The position numbers and the translations under genes are program-made. DNA of 64,000 bases, from positions 12,396,669 to 12,460,668 of the forward strand of contig NC_053126.1 of the NCBI RefSeq assembly GCF_010015445.1, in the 5' to 3' direction. This document shows positions 34,232 through 63,785 of this stretch, one piece after another. The DNA comes from Perca fluviatilis. Taxonomy: Eukaryota > Chordata > Actinopteri > Perciformes > Percidae. Within the stretch, counting starts at the first letter, position 1. Each line of letters starts with the position of its first letter. The notes beneath the pieces were generated by a model. It made no database searches and was not told the DNA's origin. It saw only the letters and a list, made by a program, of their open reading frames with translations.

Positions 34232-34340
34232 GGTGTTTTTTGCCCCCAAAGTCGCCTTCCAGGCAGCGCGGCAATGGTTATGTTTAGGGTTTAGGTTAGG
34301 GTTAGCTGCCTGGAAGGCGACGTTGGAGGCAAAAAACACC
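34232..34340. mobile_element. 109-bp hairpin element with telomere-like loop
   Basis: A left arm of ~35 bp (34232-34266, GGTGTTTTTTGCC...CTTCCAGGCAGC) is mirrored by the right arm 34305-34340 (GCTGCCTGGAAGG...GGCAAAAAACACC) with only 2-3 mismatches. The loop contains TTAGGGTTTAGGTTAGGGTTA, i.e. telomere-like TTAGGG words with one irregular unit. It looks like a small foldback repeat; I have seen similar units in other fish sequence. Confidence 0.75.
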
Positions 34341-35500
34341 ATTGAGCGAGTAACTGTACCCCTGGGGTTACTTCTGCTTTTGCTTGCAGGTATGTGGAGC
34401 AATTGTGTAGTAGCACAACTATTTGAAATAAAATAGAAATTACATTTTCAAAAATCCACTTATTGATTTAGTTGTAACACCTGAACATAGACTGTATAAC
34501 AGTCTATGCACCTGAACTCCATGTGTTGAGAGTGCGTGAAAACTAATTAGGAAGCAAGCAGTTAAGTTGAAACAGAAAAGTGATGATACATGGTTGAGAT
34601 AGATAAAAATGGTAAAACACATAAACTAAATGTCAGTGTGGAGTGCATCTGACAAAAAAATGTTGGGGCCTACTGATGTACAGTATAGCTGACATCTGAC
34701 ACCATGTCAGATGTGAGACATTAATGACTGAGTTAAAACAAAGTCCAAACAAACATCATTTCTTATCTCATAAAAGCTCATCTACACAGTCTGGGTCTTT
34801 CTGTAGGTGTACAAGTCATCTGGCTAATATACAGACCTCGACAATGTCAGCCTTTGTTAACTTTGGAGGGCTCAGGCTGACCTCTGACAGTAAACACACC
34901 GGGGTGGAAACCATCACCATGGCGATGGTGTGGACCCCCTGCTAGTACCAGGGGCCAGTTGAGCCCTCATGTCCTGCCTTGTCAACCCTCTCTATGGTTC
35001 ATGGGAGGTCCCCATAGGTCGTGGTCTTCCCTGCTGCCCCTCAGGAGCTGACCCCAGGTCTGTGACTGGCCTGAGACCAGGGGTGTCCTTGGCTCCTGGC
35101 CCTATAAAAAGACCCTTGAAAGAGGGTTTCAGGGGAGAGGTTACGAGGTGCAACTGTCTCTCTGTTTGGGAAGATATTATTACAGAGACAGGTCAAATTC
35201 AGTCTGACTACAAAGAGCCCTATAAATAGAGACGGAAGGGCATGCATAAATCACTTGTGGGTCCAATCAATTCTTTCATCTTGACTGCTTCTTCTTTTTT
35301 TTGTTGCATGTGCACAGAATACACAAAGCATCTTAATTGTCTATGGTATCTCCAGTCAGATTGAATGGAAAACACTTCCTATATAACAACTTAAGAGGAC
35401 TAGAGAGGTTTTGACAACTGTGTTATATGGTCTCCTGAGGAGCCTTGGCCTGTTGTAACTACTACTGGCCACCTCAGTTGCAGTCATAAACACTCACAGT

Positions 35501-35520
35501 GTGTGTGTGTGTGTGTGTGT
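35501..35520. repeat. (GT)n microsatellite
   Basis: Ten GT units followed by GCGTGCGTGC. Confidence 0.8.
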
Positions 35521-35782
35521 GCGTGCGTGCGTGTCTACCGGTGCTGTCCTCTCTGTGCCGCAGCTCTGTGATCAGTAACTGCTCTCAATTACAGTATTGT
35601 GTGCTGTTCCATTCGGCTTGGGGTTAAACTCTTTGCAGACCCCTTTGAAGTACTCATCCCTTTATCTCAAGCCAGAGCCAAGAATTTGGGGGAGGACAAT
35701 GGAAAATGAAACCAAGAGGGAAGCTTATGGCAATTATCAACCAGGGCCATGAGGAGGAAGTCAGCTCACACAGACACAGACA

Positions 35783-35812
35783 GAGAGAGAGAGAGAGAGC
35801 GAGAGAGAGAGC
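35783..35812. repeat. (GA)n microsatellite
   Basis: About 14 GA units with one GC interruption. Confidence 0.8.
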
Positions 35813-38800
35813 AGATAAAAAGAGCAGGAGACAGCCAATGTAGGACAGGGGGTTACTGTTTCAAGTTTGTTTGGTGTGTACACACCCGGGGCAACAACCG
35901 ACTGCCGAGAGAGGAAATGGAGGCTACCTCTTTAAAGTAGGTGACAACAGGGGGACAATGGCCTCTGAAGGGAGCAAGGAGCTGATGAGAGGAGCTGTGG
36001 TGGTGGTGGCGGGGGTCAAAACACAACATAATCGAGGACCAAAGAATGGCAGAAGAGGATGGAGGAGAACGGAGGGAGAAGTGCTGTTGTCAGCAGAATC
36101 AAATGGCACGCAGAGAGCTGGGGAAGATACAATTAAAGTGTGGAGTCAAGACAGGCTTTGAAGTTGGACATGGTGCATAATACCCTTAAAAGTTAAGGAA
36201 GGGCAACAATTCGCCAGCTTGTTATGGGGCTGTTTTGAAAGAGGAAGAGGAGAAAAAAGAGAGTGCGGGTGGTAGGGGGGTTTGTTTTTGAAAGGGTTCA
36301 GTTTGAGGGGAATGAAGTTGGATTTCAAGCGCCAATTGGCCCCAGAAGGATGTTTTTTTTTTTTTGCAAAACAGAGAATGTAAAGTGTAAGTGTGAGTCG
36401 GCGCCTACCTGTGCATTTTGATGATTGGGATGAGTGTGTGAAGGATGGAAGAAAGGAAAGAGAGATGTGTCAGAGAGTGAAATAGGGAGCGAGACAGGTG
36501 AAAGAGAAAAGACGATGAAGAAAGAATGAGACATGAAATAGGTAGGGAATTGGTAGCGAAGGAAGGCAGAAAAGAAATAAAAGAGAGGCAAGAAGAGAGA
36601 GGGGGGGCTGTTGAAGGTTATTTATTGGTTTTTTTCCCTCGTTTTAATCCCATTTTGCGCATGACTTTTAAGTCTACCAATGTATAGAAACAATGTCGGA
36701 TGCACTGTCTAATCCCGTTTGGGCCATGAAGCTCACTCCACACTGACAGTAATGACTTTCATTTCCGCTGCTGCTCGCACTGAAGCACCATGCAGACACT
36801 TCACAGGCTGGACGCCACTGTTCTGCCATGCTTGACAGGACAGCGATCCGTCTCTGAATCAGTCTTTAACCTAACCCTGTGGGCTCCCTCACTCATCCTT
36901 AATCCATCACTTTAACCCGGTCTTCCTCTTTCCTGACTCCGGAGCGCAGAGGGTTCCCAGACTGGTAAGGTGATTAACTTGCTCGTCCATTCAACAAATG
37001 CCAGATTTTTATCTCTTTCCCCCTGCTTCCTGTTCCTCCATTAGAGGGCTGTGACACATCAACAGGGTGAGCACCATGGCAAAAAGCTATATGCTCTGAA
37101 GAGGGCTGACAGCTCAAACACGGTCTCGCTTGACAACAAGATTCAATAGTGTTCATTATCACATTTAAACACACACCATGTCCACACACATGCAGCTCAA
37201 TATGACATGTTTCTTGTCAGATGTTTGGCATTAAACACTGAATTCCCAAATCAAGAGAAGAATATGAATTTTCTTGTGTGTGCAATTTGAGCCAGCAGCT
37301 TCACAATTGCATAGGTGTCTATGTAGAGAAGGCTTGCAAACAGCATTTAGATCATAATGTTGAGAAATTAAATGTGTAAAGAAAACACTGAAAAGTGAAA
37401 TGTATGAATGAATTGTGAAATTCTGTAATTTTTTAAAAAGTTATTTGGTGCGTTTAAACTGAATGGAAAGTATGTAAAGTCAATTCAAAGACACGACTGG
37501 GCACAAACGGATGCAAATTCACTCTGGGTAGCACAAATTAAAGAAAAATGTGCACCTATCCCAAATGACTGCACTTCATAAACATACAGAGACAAAAGGA
37601 AAAGTGAGAAAAACTGCAAAACAGTCCAGCTGTTAGGTTTGTGTCTTCATACATTATTCCCTTCCACAGTAATAGATCTTTAAATGATGCACTTTTGGAG
37701 AATATGTTTTAAAAGTTAATGGAACATTAAAGGAAGGTCAAAAAGAATAATAAAAACATGCATTTTCAACTTTTTCTGCATTAGTGTGGCCACAGTCTAC
37801 TTAACTATTACCAGTTCAGGTGCAAGAATATGTAAAGAATAATAAAAGAGGCTGAGAGAGATAAATGTAAAGAGCTAGACAGAGATACCAGATTTTCAGA
37901 CAGAGACATAGGGCAAGCGATACAGACAAACCTCCCACACAGTCTTTAGTGCATGATCTTCTGTCCCTTTGCTCAACCCACACTATAGATGGCAAAATCA
38001 TGCCACAATCACACAAACACAACCTGCTGTGCCTTCTTCACTAAGGCTGCATAGCCTCTAACCCACTTGTTCTCAATTCACACAGCTGCATATCTTTTTC
38101 ACAGCTCTTGTTGCACTTGAGTGACAGGGCCCATGGAAAAAAGGAAAAATCACTGCCATAACTACCGTATCAACAAAGAGTGAGTGATACAAGCTACGAG
38201 AGAGACAAAGGCAGAAAACATGGTGGAAGTGTGTGTGAGAAGTGTTGGCGATAAACAGATTTATTTATGCAAGCAGCATACAGCAGCAAAACACAGGCCT
38301 CCTAGGGTCTGACTCAGAATACAGCGCTATAAAAAGCTCCAGTGACACACAGCTCACGCACACACGCAAACACACACGCACAATGACTTTGTCAATCACA
38401 CGCTGATGTACAGTCAATCCCAGAGGCCTGTCATAGCGCTCAGAATAAAGCGTGCACACACAGATTGTCACGTGTAGATCTAGTAAAAGGCAGAGAAGAC
38501 CTCTCAGATATGTTGGAATAAAATATTTCAAAAAGTGATTTAAGGTTCCTCTGTACCACACTTGCCATTGCTCTACATTTCTGATTCAGTGCCATGAGGC
38601 AGTTTTTTTTTTTTTTTATCGTGAGTGCATTTTGAGAGTGTGCAATGATTTTTAAATGGGCCTTTGTGCACTCATGTCATGACAACTATTCTTGAGACAA
38701 TGAAACATTTAAAACTCCAGCTGAAGCAAACACATGAAATGAAAAATTACAGTACTGAAGTGAGAATATGGTGGAAACCTTGGGAGCTCCCTGGCCGCCC

Positions 38801-40854
38801 TTTACTGTTGTCACATAAAAATCCACCGTCTGATGTGGAGATAACTGAGAGGAAGCTAGGGCTTTGATCCTTAATGGGGCCATGTCGGCTGCTTGGTAAT
38901 GACATTCATTGCTTGTATTTACACAAGCACAATTATGGAGGTTATTTTGGTGGTAGACAATCAATTAGAGTGAAACTATGTCACAGTAATAACACAGATT
39001 GAAGCAAAGGTTATAGCTGGAGCCTGTTTGGGTGTAAAGGGCTGAGTACACGTTACCCTTTAAATGTACAGCATCAGCAGCTCCGTTTAAAGTTATTAAT
39101 AAAGACTCACTATGCTTTAAATTAAGTGTTTGTTGGATCATCTTACAGCATCTGAAACATTCTTTCCGACAGTAGAATTGGTTGGGGAAGCGTCCGACGA
39201 TATATGTAAAGGGCAAAGTATGAGTAAAACAAACTTGTTCATATGATGTGTCGTCTGACTCGTCTGAGGGCTCAAGTGTTCATATCTGTTTGAAATGGCC
39301 TGGCGTCATCAAGAGAGGGGTGAGACGTGATGAATTGTACAAATGCGGATAAGAGCACACATTTCAAGCTGCCTCTCCTTGAAGGCGTTCTAGGTGTTGC
39401 ATTCGTATGACATTTGATAGCAGTAGTCGTGTAAATAGAACTTTCTCACCTCTACAAACCTGGAAAATTGCTCAAGGTACGCATAATTGTTGGAGGATGT
39501 ACTGTAGGTCCCCCTAACTCCTGTGAGGGGACCATGGTATGCTTCAAACCTTCAAAAACATCAGGAATTTGTTTAACGAAGACCGGTACTTGGTGACAGT
39601 GACACACCGCACAAACTAAAGCGACGGTGGCTCACCGTTGGCCCAACTTGGAACGACAGTCGCCTTCCATATGTGTCAGGCTTAGTGTGGCCATTCAGAA
39701 AATGATTAAACACTTTTGCCAGTTCAGACACAATCGGTATTGGTCATTCTAGTTTGTCTGAAGTATACTGAGGCCATTACTGACACGTGGATGTAACCAC
39801 ACATACAGTACATGTGAAATGTCACAAATACTTCCTTACATGTACACAAGTGCACATGCATTATGATGCTGTGTTGCAACAGTTCTGAATCCTCTGTGCA
39901 CTTCTTCCAGAAACAACAGACCGTACAAAGGCTTTGTGCTGAAAGACTAAATTCCTGTTTCTCAGATGTCGGTCTGACAGTCCTCTCTCCTTTCGTCTCT
40001 CTTTTTTTGTTCCTTCTCTGTCTTTGCCTGGGCAGCAGAATCAGCACATCAAATAAATACAGAGATGGGTATAGGGTTTCGCTTGGAGACAGAACAGGTC
40101 ACGCACGGACAATGGGAACACATGGAAGTGCGCGAACTGCGGGTGTAAAAAGAAAGCATTTCCAATGCAAATAAGTTTAGAGGCCTCTTTGAAATCAAAT
40201 CTGATTTTGGAATTTAATAACGCCTCCAAATTGTTTTCCAGGGAAAAACTGCATTCTTTTGAAATGATCAGTATTCAAAGCCATGCATTCCTCACCTACC
40301 AGAGAGACAAAAAAAACAATGGATGGGGGCTCATTATGAAGCCCATCCTTGGTCCACTAAATGTTATTATCTTCATCATAAAACCTCCACACTATTGAGA
40401 CATTGGAGAGGACTTGGAGACATGGTGGCCATTTCATGGACTCCACCGTCTGAGTAATTCAGCTGGGGTTTGAGTGGAGCCGTTGGTAAAACACAAAGTG
40501 GTGGAGGAGGCAGAAACACTGGGCCCAAGGACTGTAGCGGTTGGCCTGAGTTTCAAACAATTGACTCGCAGCGCTCTTTATCTGAACCAACCACAAACCC
40601 CCAACTACTCTTTACAGTTCAAACAGGGGCTTTGAGCAGAAAGCCAATGCATAATAGTGATGGGGGAGATGGGAATTCAAGGTCTATGACTTCAGTGTTA
40701 AGTTACAGAGCTAATCTTGGTTAACATGCATGTTGTGGTCATATAAAAACAAGGGCAACAGCAGGACTTCCCCTAATTGTGGGACTAATTATGAGGTATC
40801 TGACGAGGATTAGAAAACATGCTCAGAATTAAAACAAAATAGCATGACAATAGA

Positions 40855-41187
40855 AAATGATGCAATTGTTTTTATTTATTAAAAATGATGGATTTTGGCA
40901 TTAAATGCCTATGATATCCATAACAATAAAAAAAATATAAAACTGAACGAAGTAATCAGAATTATATATATACACACACACTCAAGCTAAACTTAAATCT
41001 GACAATGAATAAATAGTTCATATGTTAATAAAACCATGAGAGACAACAGCACATCAAACCAAAAGATGATTGATCCAGTTGCATGACAGGTGTGTAAAAA
41101 CTTGTAACAGTCACTAATGCTCACACCTGATTGGACGTCTTAATCCTTCATATCCCGGCATGGGGTCAGGCTGTGGTTCTCCCATAG
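40855..41187 (-). other. cep112: cep112 3' untranslated region
   Basis: This follows the TAA in the last exon and contains a TATATATA tract near 40962-40970. The end is inferred from the tandem AATAAA. Confidence 0.6.
40871..40880 (-). terminator. cep112: cep112 polyadenylation signal
   Basis: On the minus strand two overlapping AATAAA hexamers (AATAAATAAA) lie ~310 bases after the cep112 stop codon, in AU-rich sequence with TTTTATT words just before. This is a good canonical signal for the end of the transcript. Confidence 0.7.
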
Positions 41188-55546
<14,359 letters not shown>

Positions 55547-56075
55547 CTCAAAGGATTAGAGAGGCACACGCGCACGCAGCACCAACAAACGCACCGCTCA
55601 GAGCTATCCATGCAGGTACAGGCATGCATTAATATTAACAGCAAAAGTTCTAAAAATGTGGGTGCTACACTCAGTCAAATGAGTGTGCAATTCCAGTGTG
55701 GTACGCACACAAACATACACACACAGGCGCACAGATACACCGATGCCTGAGTCATCTTTCCTGGGTGGTCCTCCTGCGCAGATAAGGCAAGCATGTTTCC
55801 CTAGGGTGAAGTAAAAGCAACAGAGGGCAGGAAAAAAAAAGCAAAGAAGAAAGAAGGGAGGTATTAGTGGGAGGAGGAAAAAAGGCCAGGGGCCTCTTTA
55901 AACTTGGTGTTTTGTTAGGAGCAGAGCTGCTCTTCATGTGCGGCGGGGCCTTCTATTTGCAGCGTGCTGTCAGAAGTTTCTCCCAAAGTCTGGATTAAAG
56001 AGATCCTCTAATGACACTGAGGCTGGAGGACTTCAGACAGCAGCGAAAACCTCACACTGCACCGCCTCCAGCCAA

Positions 56076-56077
<2 letters not shown>

Positions 56078-56162
<85 letters not shown>
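56078..56162. repeat. (CA)n microsatellite, ~42 units
   Basis: Uninterrupted CA array upstream of the probable 55.5-kb cep112 exon. Confidence 0.95.
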
Positions 56163-56163
<1 letters not shown>

Positions 56164-56492
56164 GCAAAAGGGTAAGAACAAATACATACACAAGGGGCAC
56201 GAAACACACAGACATAAGCAAAGACAGTATGTGGACTGCGCCCACACACGCACACCAGCTTTAGGAGAACAAGGTGGTGTGTGTATGTATGTCTACTGAT
56301 CTAATAGTAAATAATAAAGGAGGTGCTAACCTCAAGGAGAGGTGGATGGCCAGAGAGATGAGCACAGACTCTCTTTTATCTGCACTTTTATCAAAGGATT
56401 GTGGGAAAGGTAAAGCAGTGAGTGTAAGAGAGAAGCTGTAGGAGGACTTAGGTCTCCCTCCTGAGGTGTTAGAGAAGTGAAACTTTTGCTTA

Positions 56493-56502
56493 GCTGTCTG
56501 TC

Positions 56503-56575
<73 letters not shown>
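56493..56575. repeat. (CTGT)n-(GT)n compound microsatellite
   Basis: Four CTGT units followed by ~33 GT units. Confidence 0.95.
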
Positions 56576-56577
<2 letters not shown>

Positions 56578-56644
56578 GAATATAAACATGTGGTTTAGCA
56601 AGTGGACCAGGACGGCCCCTCTAAAACATATAACTGATATTGGT

Positions 56645-57371
56645 TAGGGGTGGGGAAAATAATTGATTCTTCGATGCATCGCGATTCTCTCTAGAACGAT
56701 TCGATGCTCGATTCTGATAAGTTCATAATTTTTTCTTTTTTAAATGTGTTGATTTTTTATTTAAAAGTTACTGTCTCCAGACAAGCACAAAAACAGAGTG
56801 ACTGTAAGAGGATGGGATAACGGACAACAACTTAGAGTTTAGGCAAGAGTGCAGAAAAAAACACACACAAAAATGGCCAAAAGGAAAAACAAATTGTGTA
56901 TCAAAATTTAGTATCTATACACATGATCTAATAAGACATACATAACACAATTAGGCAAAACACATATAGGCTGTTCATCTACTTTATCACATTACATCTG
57001 ACCACCTCATGTTTCATGTTCTAAGAAGCCAATTATCCACCTTTAAACATGACTGAGCCTCTGACATGGAAGATTACTGTGAGAGAAGGTGAGCATGGAA
57101 TGACTACAAAATAAAAATCTCAGTAGACAAAACATTTCATTAAAACTGTGTGACAAATATATGTCAAAATCTAAGCTTTGTCTAGCTGCTTTGTCTAGGA
57201 AGTGATTAGCAAACTGAGTAGCAAACTCAGATGTATATTTTTTTAAATCACGCATGGAAATGTACATTAAAAAATTGTCGCATCGAGATGCATCGATAAT
57301 CGGTTTAGAATCTAATTGTTGGCCTCTGAATCGGAATAGAATCGTGAGGTGCCAAGCGATTCCCACCCCTA
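56645..57371. mobile_element. Non-autonomous hAT-type element (727 bp)
   Basis: The left end is TAGGGGTGGGGAAAATAATT and the right end in reverse complement is TAGGGGTGGGAATCGCTTGG (the first 10 bases identical). The perfect 8-bp target duplication ATATTGGT lies at 56637-56644 and 57372-57379. The subterminal regions on both sides are full of GATGCATCG and GATTCG words. No transposase. Confidence 0.9.
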
Positions 57372-57379
57372 ATATTGGT

Positions 57380-58971
57380 ATGACTGATTGGTTGACTTGC
57401 TTTCAGTGCTTTGATGCTTTTCAGCACTTTTCCCAGAGTTGATAATATGTAACTGAAGTGGGAAGATACTGTGATGACGGCTGCAGCAAACTCTCCTGAA
57501 CAGCAAATAGAACAGTTATCTCGTCTATTGCAATATGTCGGCACAGTTATAGAGGCGCCTTTCCTAGTACTGATGAAAATAGTAAGACAATTGCAGCGGT
57601 AATGAAGACATGTTGCAACCGAGCTATGCCCACAGGGGAAACACAATGTTCTCTATCTTTCCGTCTCTGTCTCTTTCAGCTGCTGTGAGCTACAGTAGAA
57701 AGAGAATAGGAAACAACTCTGAAATATGCACCATATGCCCTTTGTGTGTATTTGTGTGTGTGTTTGTGTGGGCTCACATACATATATTCTGTTAATCAAA
57801 TAGCATATCATTTAATGGATGTAAAGTTAAGCAAAAGTTTTTACAATTGCAGACTGAAAACTCTAAAAAATAAAACATGGATTCCGGCTGTCAGTGATGT
57901 CACACAAGTTGCTACAAATATTAGCAGGTAACAAGATGTCTCTATATATATCGAGCTGAGAGTATTTTACTAAATTAGCTGAAGACCCATTGCCTGCTGT
58001 CTGCATTACAGTGTAATTTACACCCCAAAAATCTAAAAGTGGTTAAGATATTTAAACATGTGAATGTGAAAGAGTCACTTGGAGGGCTGAAGCCAACTCT
58101 GCAGCTCTATGCAGTTTCCTTCCAGCCACCTTTACATAAAGTACTGAGTCTCACTGCTCTCATTAAGTCCCAATATTAAACTGCTGGGTGAGTGGGTGAC
58201 AAATAAGCCATAGCAACTTGATAAGACAATAGTTTGCCAGGCTAGTGTTTCTTTGAAATTGTGTTTGAGTATTTATGCCCCCTGGTGATCACACAGCTTT
58301 AACTACAAATCCGGTGGCTGATGTTTGGGATAGTCACGGTCGGCAGTCGCCTTAACTGGCCGACCCAATGAAGGTAAAATGTGTGGGTTATTCAGTCTCA
58401 GAGAACTAGTCTGATACTGGTTATGACACAGGCTTTTGTAAAAAACAAAAGATAATGTACCTCATCTGTCCGAGCTCCACAGTCTAGAGGTGAGACTGCT
58501 GTGTGGAGTTTGCGCACTACATTTTTAACATATAACCGGTTCTACAGGATCTGCTAGGCAGATTTCTTGGCATAATAGCTTAAATAGTGAAATCCCTTGC
58601 TTACATTAGAGTGTTATACACAAGTGAGGTGCCACCGCAGTAATGGCAGCTTGTCTACTTCCGTCTACATCTCAGATTTGTCAGCACATGGGATTCTTCA
58701 AACGGGGAAGCACAAGACATTAGGCAGTCATGGTTTCTTTGTACTTAGCATTAGGCCTGTGGTTTAATGAGTAATTTCCGTTTGTTGTCTGAGAATGGAG
58801 TATGGTCTCTATGAGCTGTTCCATTTCCCACGTTCCCTAGTTGCATCCTGGAATGTTATCTCTCTCCTACTTCCACCTCCTCTGATATGTGGATCAAACA
58901 CTGCCGGGAATCTGCCCACAGCCGGAAAAGTCATCAATCAGCCAACACCATGCACACATGTAGAGTTGTAC
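57380..58971. other. Upstream sequence, presumed cep112 intron, no supported feature
   Basis: No exon in phase with the known cep112 exons and no bounded repeat was recognised. Confidence 0.4.
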
Positions 58972-58991
58972 ACACACACACACACACACAA

Positions 58992-59064
<73 letters not shown>

Positions 59065-59113
59065 AAGATGGGTGCTTACACAGATACATAAACGAGTCAC
59101 AGAGTGAGTGAGT

Positions 59114-59158
<45 letters not shown>
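58972..59158. repeat. Compound tract: (CA)n, ~70-base poly(A), GAGT/(GA)n
   Basis: CA units at 58972-58990 run into ~70 uninterrupted A (58993-59062). After 40 bases of ordinary sequence come GTGA units and ~25 GA units (59100-59158). Confidence 0.85.
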
Positions 59159-59160
<2 letters not shown>

Positions 59161-59929
59161 TTCACATAATATATTTACAGATCCAAGATGAGACATTTCT
59201 AGTGCCAATATAAAAGGACAAAGCAGGGCTGAACTGGAAGTTGGAGTGCAGCCTTACTGATAGCACTACAGTCTCTTCACTCCTTTTAGGATTTAAGAGC
59301 ACAATGGTCACATAAGCCCCTTACGGACTATACCCAGGATTCTACAAAAGTAGTTATCATAGCTATATCAAGCTATAGCTGAGCAAAACACTGGCTAAGT
59401 GAATTATAATAGACTAGGCTAAAAACAATATGAAATTATCAACTTCTTAAGGCTAATATGTTGGTAAATCATTGTCTACTTACAAAATTCGACAAAAACG
59501 AAGTAACATGGACATGCCACTGGAAACCTCCTTCTCATCACGTCGTCACCTTTTAACCCAAGTGTAGTCAGCTAATGGCTGAATTAAACACTGTAGGTAA
59601 ATCTCCTTTCCTTGCTAATGTTTGATGTTTTCACAAGTTAGTATTATTGCTTTGTCTCTCTGCCATTTCACACTGGATAGCTAGTGTGCAGTAACTGGGA
59701 ACAGTCACCCCTAACTTTATACGCAGAGGTGCCGATTTGGTTTATTGGACAAGGATAAGGTTAAAAAGGTGTTGATTCTCAGTGATACTGGTAGTACTAC
59801 CCGTCCATATTAATGGCGTCATTAGATTTAATGTTAATATTGGAAAAATTTCTTAACACTTTTAAGTGCAAATTAACTGTGAAAGTAGTATTCGTGCCCA
59901 CACACAGAAAAAGAAAGTTGCAGAAACAG

Positions 59930-61367
59930 TAGGGCTGTGCAATTAATTGAATTTCGATATCAATTTCGATTTTGGCTCCCAACGATCACCAAAAATAGTA
60001 TAATCGATTATTTTGCCATGTTCTGTTTTGCAAGAACACTCTTATTTTGTCTTGTGTTCTGAATGACACGCGCATGCGCACGCCCCTCCGCCCCTCCGCC
60101 CCTCCTGAAGCCAGTCAGGGAGGCAAGTCGGTCAGTGTAACGCTTATCAGTTCAATTTTCTAAGCACAAACGGACATTTGGAAAAACAGAAAAATGGGTT
60201 CAAATATCCAATTTTTCATTTTTTTTCCACCTTGACAAATTAAAAAAATTTGATCTTTAACCTGTTTTTACAATTTTATGTTTTTATTCAGAGGATCAGA
60301 AATTTAGAAAATTACAAAATTGCGTCCGGGCTCCAATTATTCAATACTCCAATGGTATTCTCTTCCTCTACTTTGTGGAATATGCAGGTCATTAACTGCA
60401 TATGGACCAAAAAAAATATATAAACTGATAGGGGTCAGAGGTGGTTGCAACTGATGGTTTCGAGTGGGGGGGCGTAGCTAGTCGGAATGAGGGAGAGAAT
60501 ACCATTGCAGTATTGAATAATTGGAGCCCAGACGCAATTTTGTAATTTTCAAAATTTCTGATCCTCTGTATAAAAACAGAAAATTGGAAAAACAGTTTAA
60601 AGATCCAATCTTTTAATTTGTCAAGGAGGAAAAAAATGAAAAATTGGATATTGGAACCCATTTTTCAGTTTTTCCAAATGTCCGTTTGTGCTTAGAAAAT
60701 TGAACTAATAAGCGTTACACTGACCCAAGTTGTGTGCATATCATCTGCTGGAATTTAAAAAATCAGCGCGAGTAAAGATGGCAGCAGCGTTTGGTGAGCA
60801 AAAAAAGGCAAAACCAACTCAGTTGTCTGGGAACAGCTAACGTTAGCTAACCCTGCGGTCCCTCTGCCTTTGCCCCCTCCCCCCGCTGTAGTAGACTATA
60901 GTAGCTATATGTAAATGAGCAGGGACGTTAAATCACCTGTTTCACGTAACATTACTCTAAGGTACCATCTATGTGCTGGATTTTTCCTAAGGTTAGCTAG
61001 CAAATAAGCCCACTGACAGCGACATTATTGTTGATATTTTGGCACAATGTTTAGTAATGACAGTAGTAGTGGTCATAGTGAGTCAACATGTGATGTGAGA
61101 TGCACATTGTGTTAGGTCTGTGGAACTGTTCATTAGCTGTGTACGCTAATGTTATATGTATGAAAACGCGAACCGACTCACAGTAGTAAAACAGATTTTA
61201 TTCTGATCCAAAGACTCTTTCTGTGAGATAAAGGACACTAACAGATTATACCCTGGACACTATCCATTATATCCAAATGTTAATGAGTAATCGTGTTAAA
61301 TAATCGTGATTTCAATATTGACCAAAATAATTGTGATTATTATTTTTTCCATAATCGAGCTGCCCTA
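59930..61367. mobile_element. Probable hAT-type element (1.4 kb) carrying a large inverted repeat
   Basis: The left end is TAGGGCTGTGCAATTAATTG and the right end in reverse complement is TAGGGCAGCTCGATTATGG. Both sides have subterminal ATCGATTA/CGATT words. The flanking octamers AGAAACAG and AAACACAG agree at only six of eight bases, so the duplication is degraded or misread. No transposase. A ~600-bp inverted repeat (60130-60725) has inserted in its left half. Confidence 0.65.
60130..60725. mobile_element. ~596-bp foldback element with ~238-bp inverted arms
   Basis: The arms 60130-60368 and 60489-60725 are inverted copies with few mismatches. The left arm starts GGTCAGTGTAACGCTTATCA and the right, read backwards, GGTCAGTGTAACGCTTATTA. 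Further mirrored landmarks are CACAAACGGACATTTGG, CCTTGACAAATTAAAA, CAGAGGATCAGAAATTT and AATTATTCAATACT. The spacer is ~120 bp. Flanking CAAGTCG/CAAGTTG may be a 7-base target duplication with one mismatch. Confidence 0.85.
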
Positions 61368-61469
61368 AAACACAGATGGCTCAAACTTCAGTAAACAAAT
61401 GCACAGTTCAAAGTTGACATAAAGAACATGGAGATGTGTTGAAGGACATGGACAGACACACGAAAAGAG

Positions 61470-61564
<95 letters not shown>
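61470..61564. repeat. (CA)n microsatellite, ~47 units
   Basis: Uninterrupted CA array. Confidence 0.95.
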
Positions 61565-61566
<2 letters not shown>

Positions 61567-61742
61567 AGCAGCTCTTTGCCTCAGAGGGTATCCAGCACAC
61601 CTGTTCTTGATCCACTGCTGCCATTCCTTCCCACAGGCAAAGTCATCCTTTCAACCCCCTCAGAAACTAATGCATATGTAACTACAGACAAACTGCAGCT
61701 GCTACAACTAGCCCCACTGAATGTGTACATGTTTGTGAGGGC

Positions 61743-63719
<1,977 letters not shown>

Positions 63720-63747
63720 AAAATGGGCTTTACGAGATACAAAGGTC

Positions 63748-63748
63748 G

Positions 63749-63785
<37 letters not shown>

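Larger units (their letters stand above)
34341..40859. other. Intergenic region between axin2 and cep112
   Basis: About 6.5 kb with no exon or RNA gene recognised. Simple repeats are (GT)n at 35501-35520, (GA)n at about 35783-35812 and short poly-T/poly-A runs. The 36050-36600 stretch is strongly purine-rich on the plus strand. Confidence 0.45.

Noticed and set aside
39507..39533. Small hairpin GGTCCCC...GGGGACC
   Set aside because: Seven-base arms are expected by chance in 64 kb; nothing else supports a function.
61565..61640. Possible cep112 exon reading KEWQQWIKN before a GTGTGC donor
   Set aside because: No acceptable acceptor and a weak donor.
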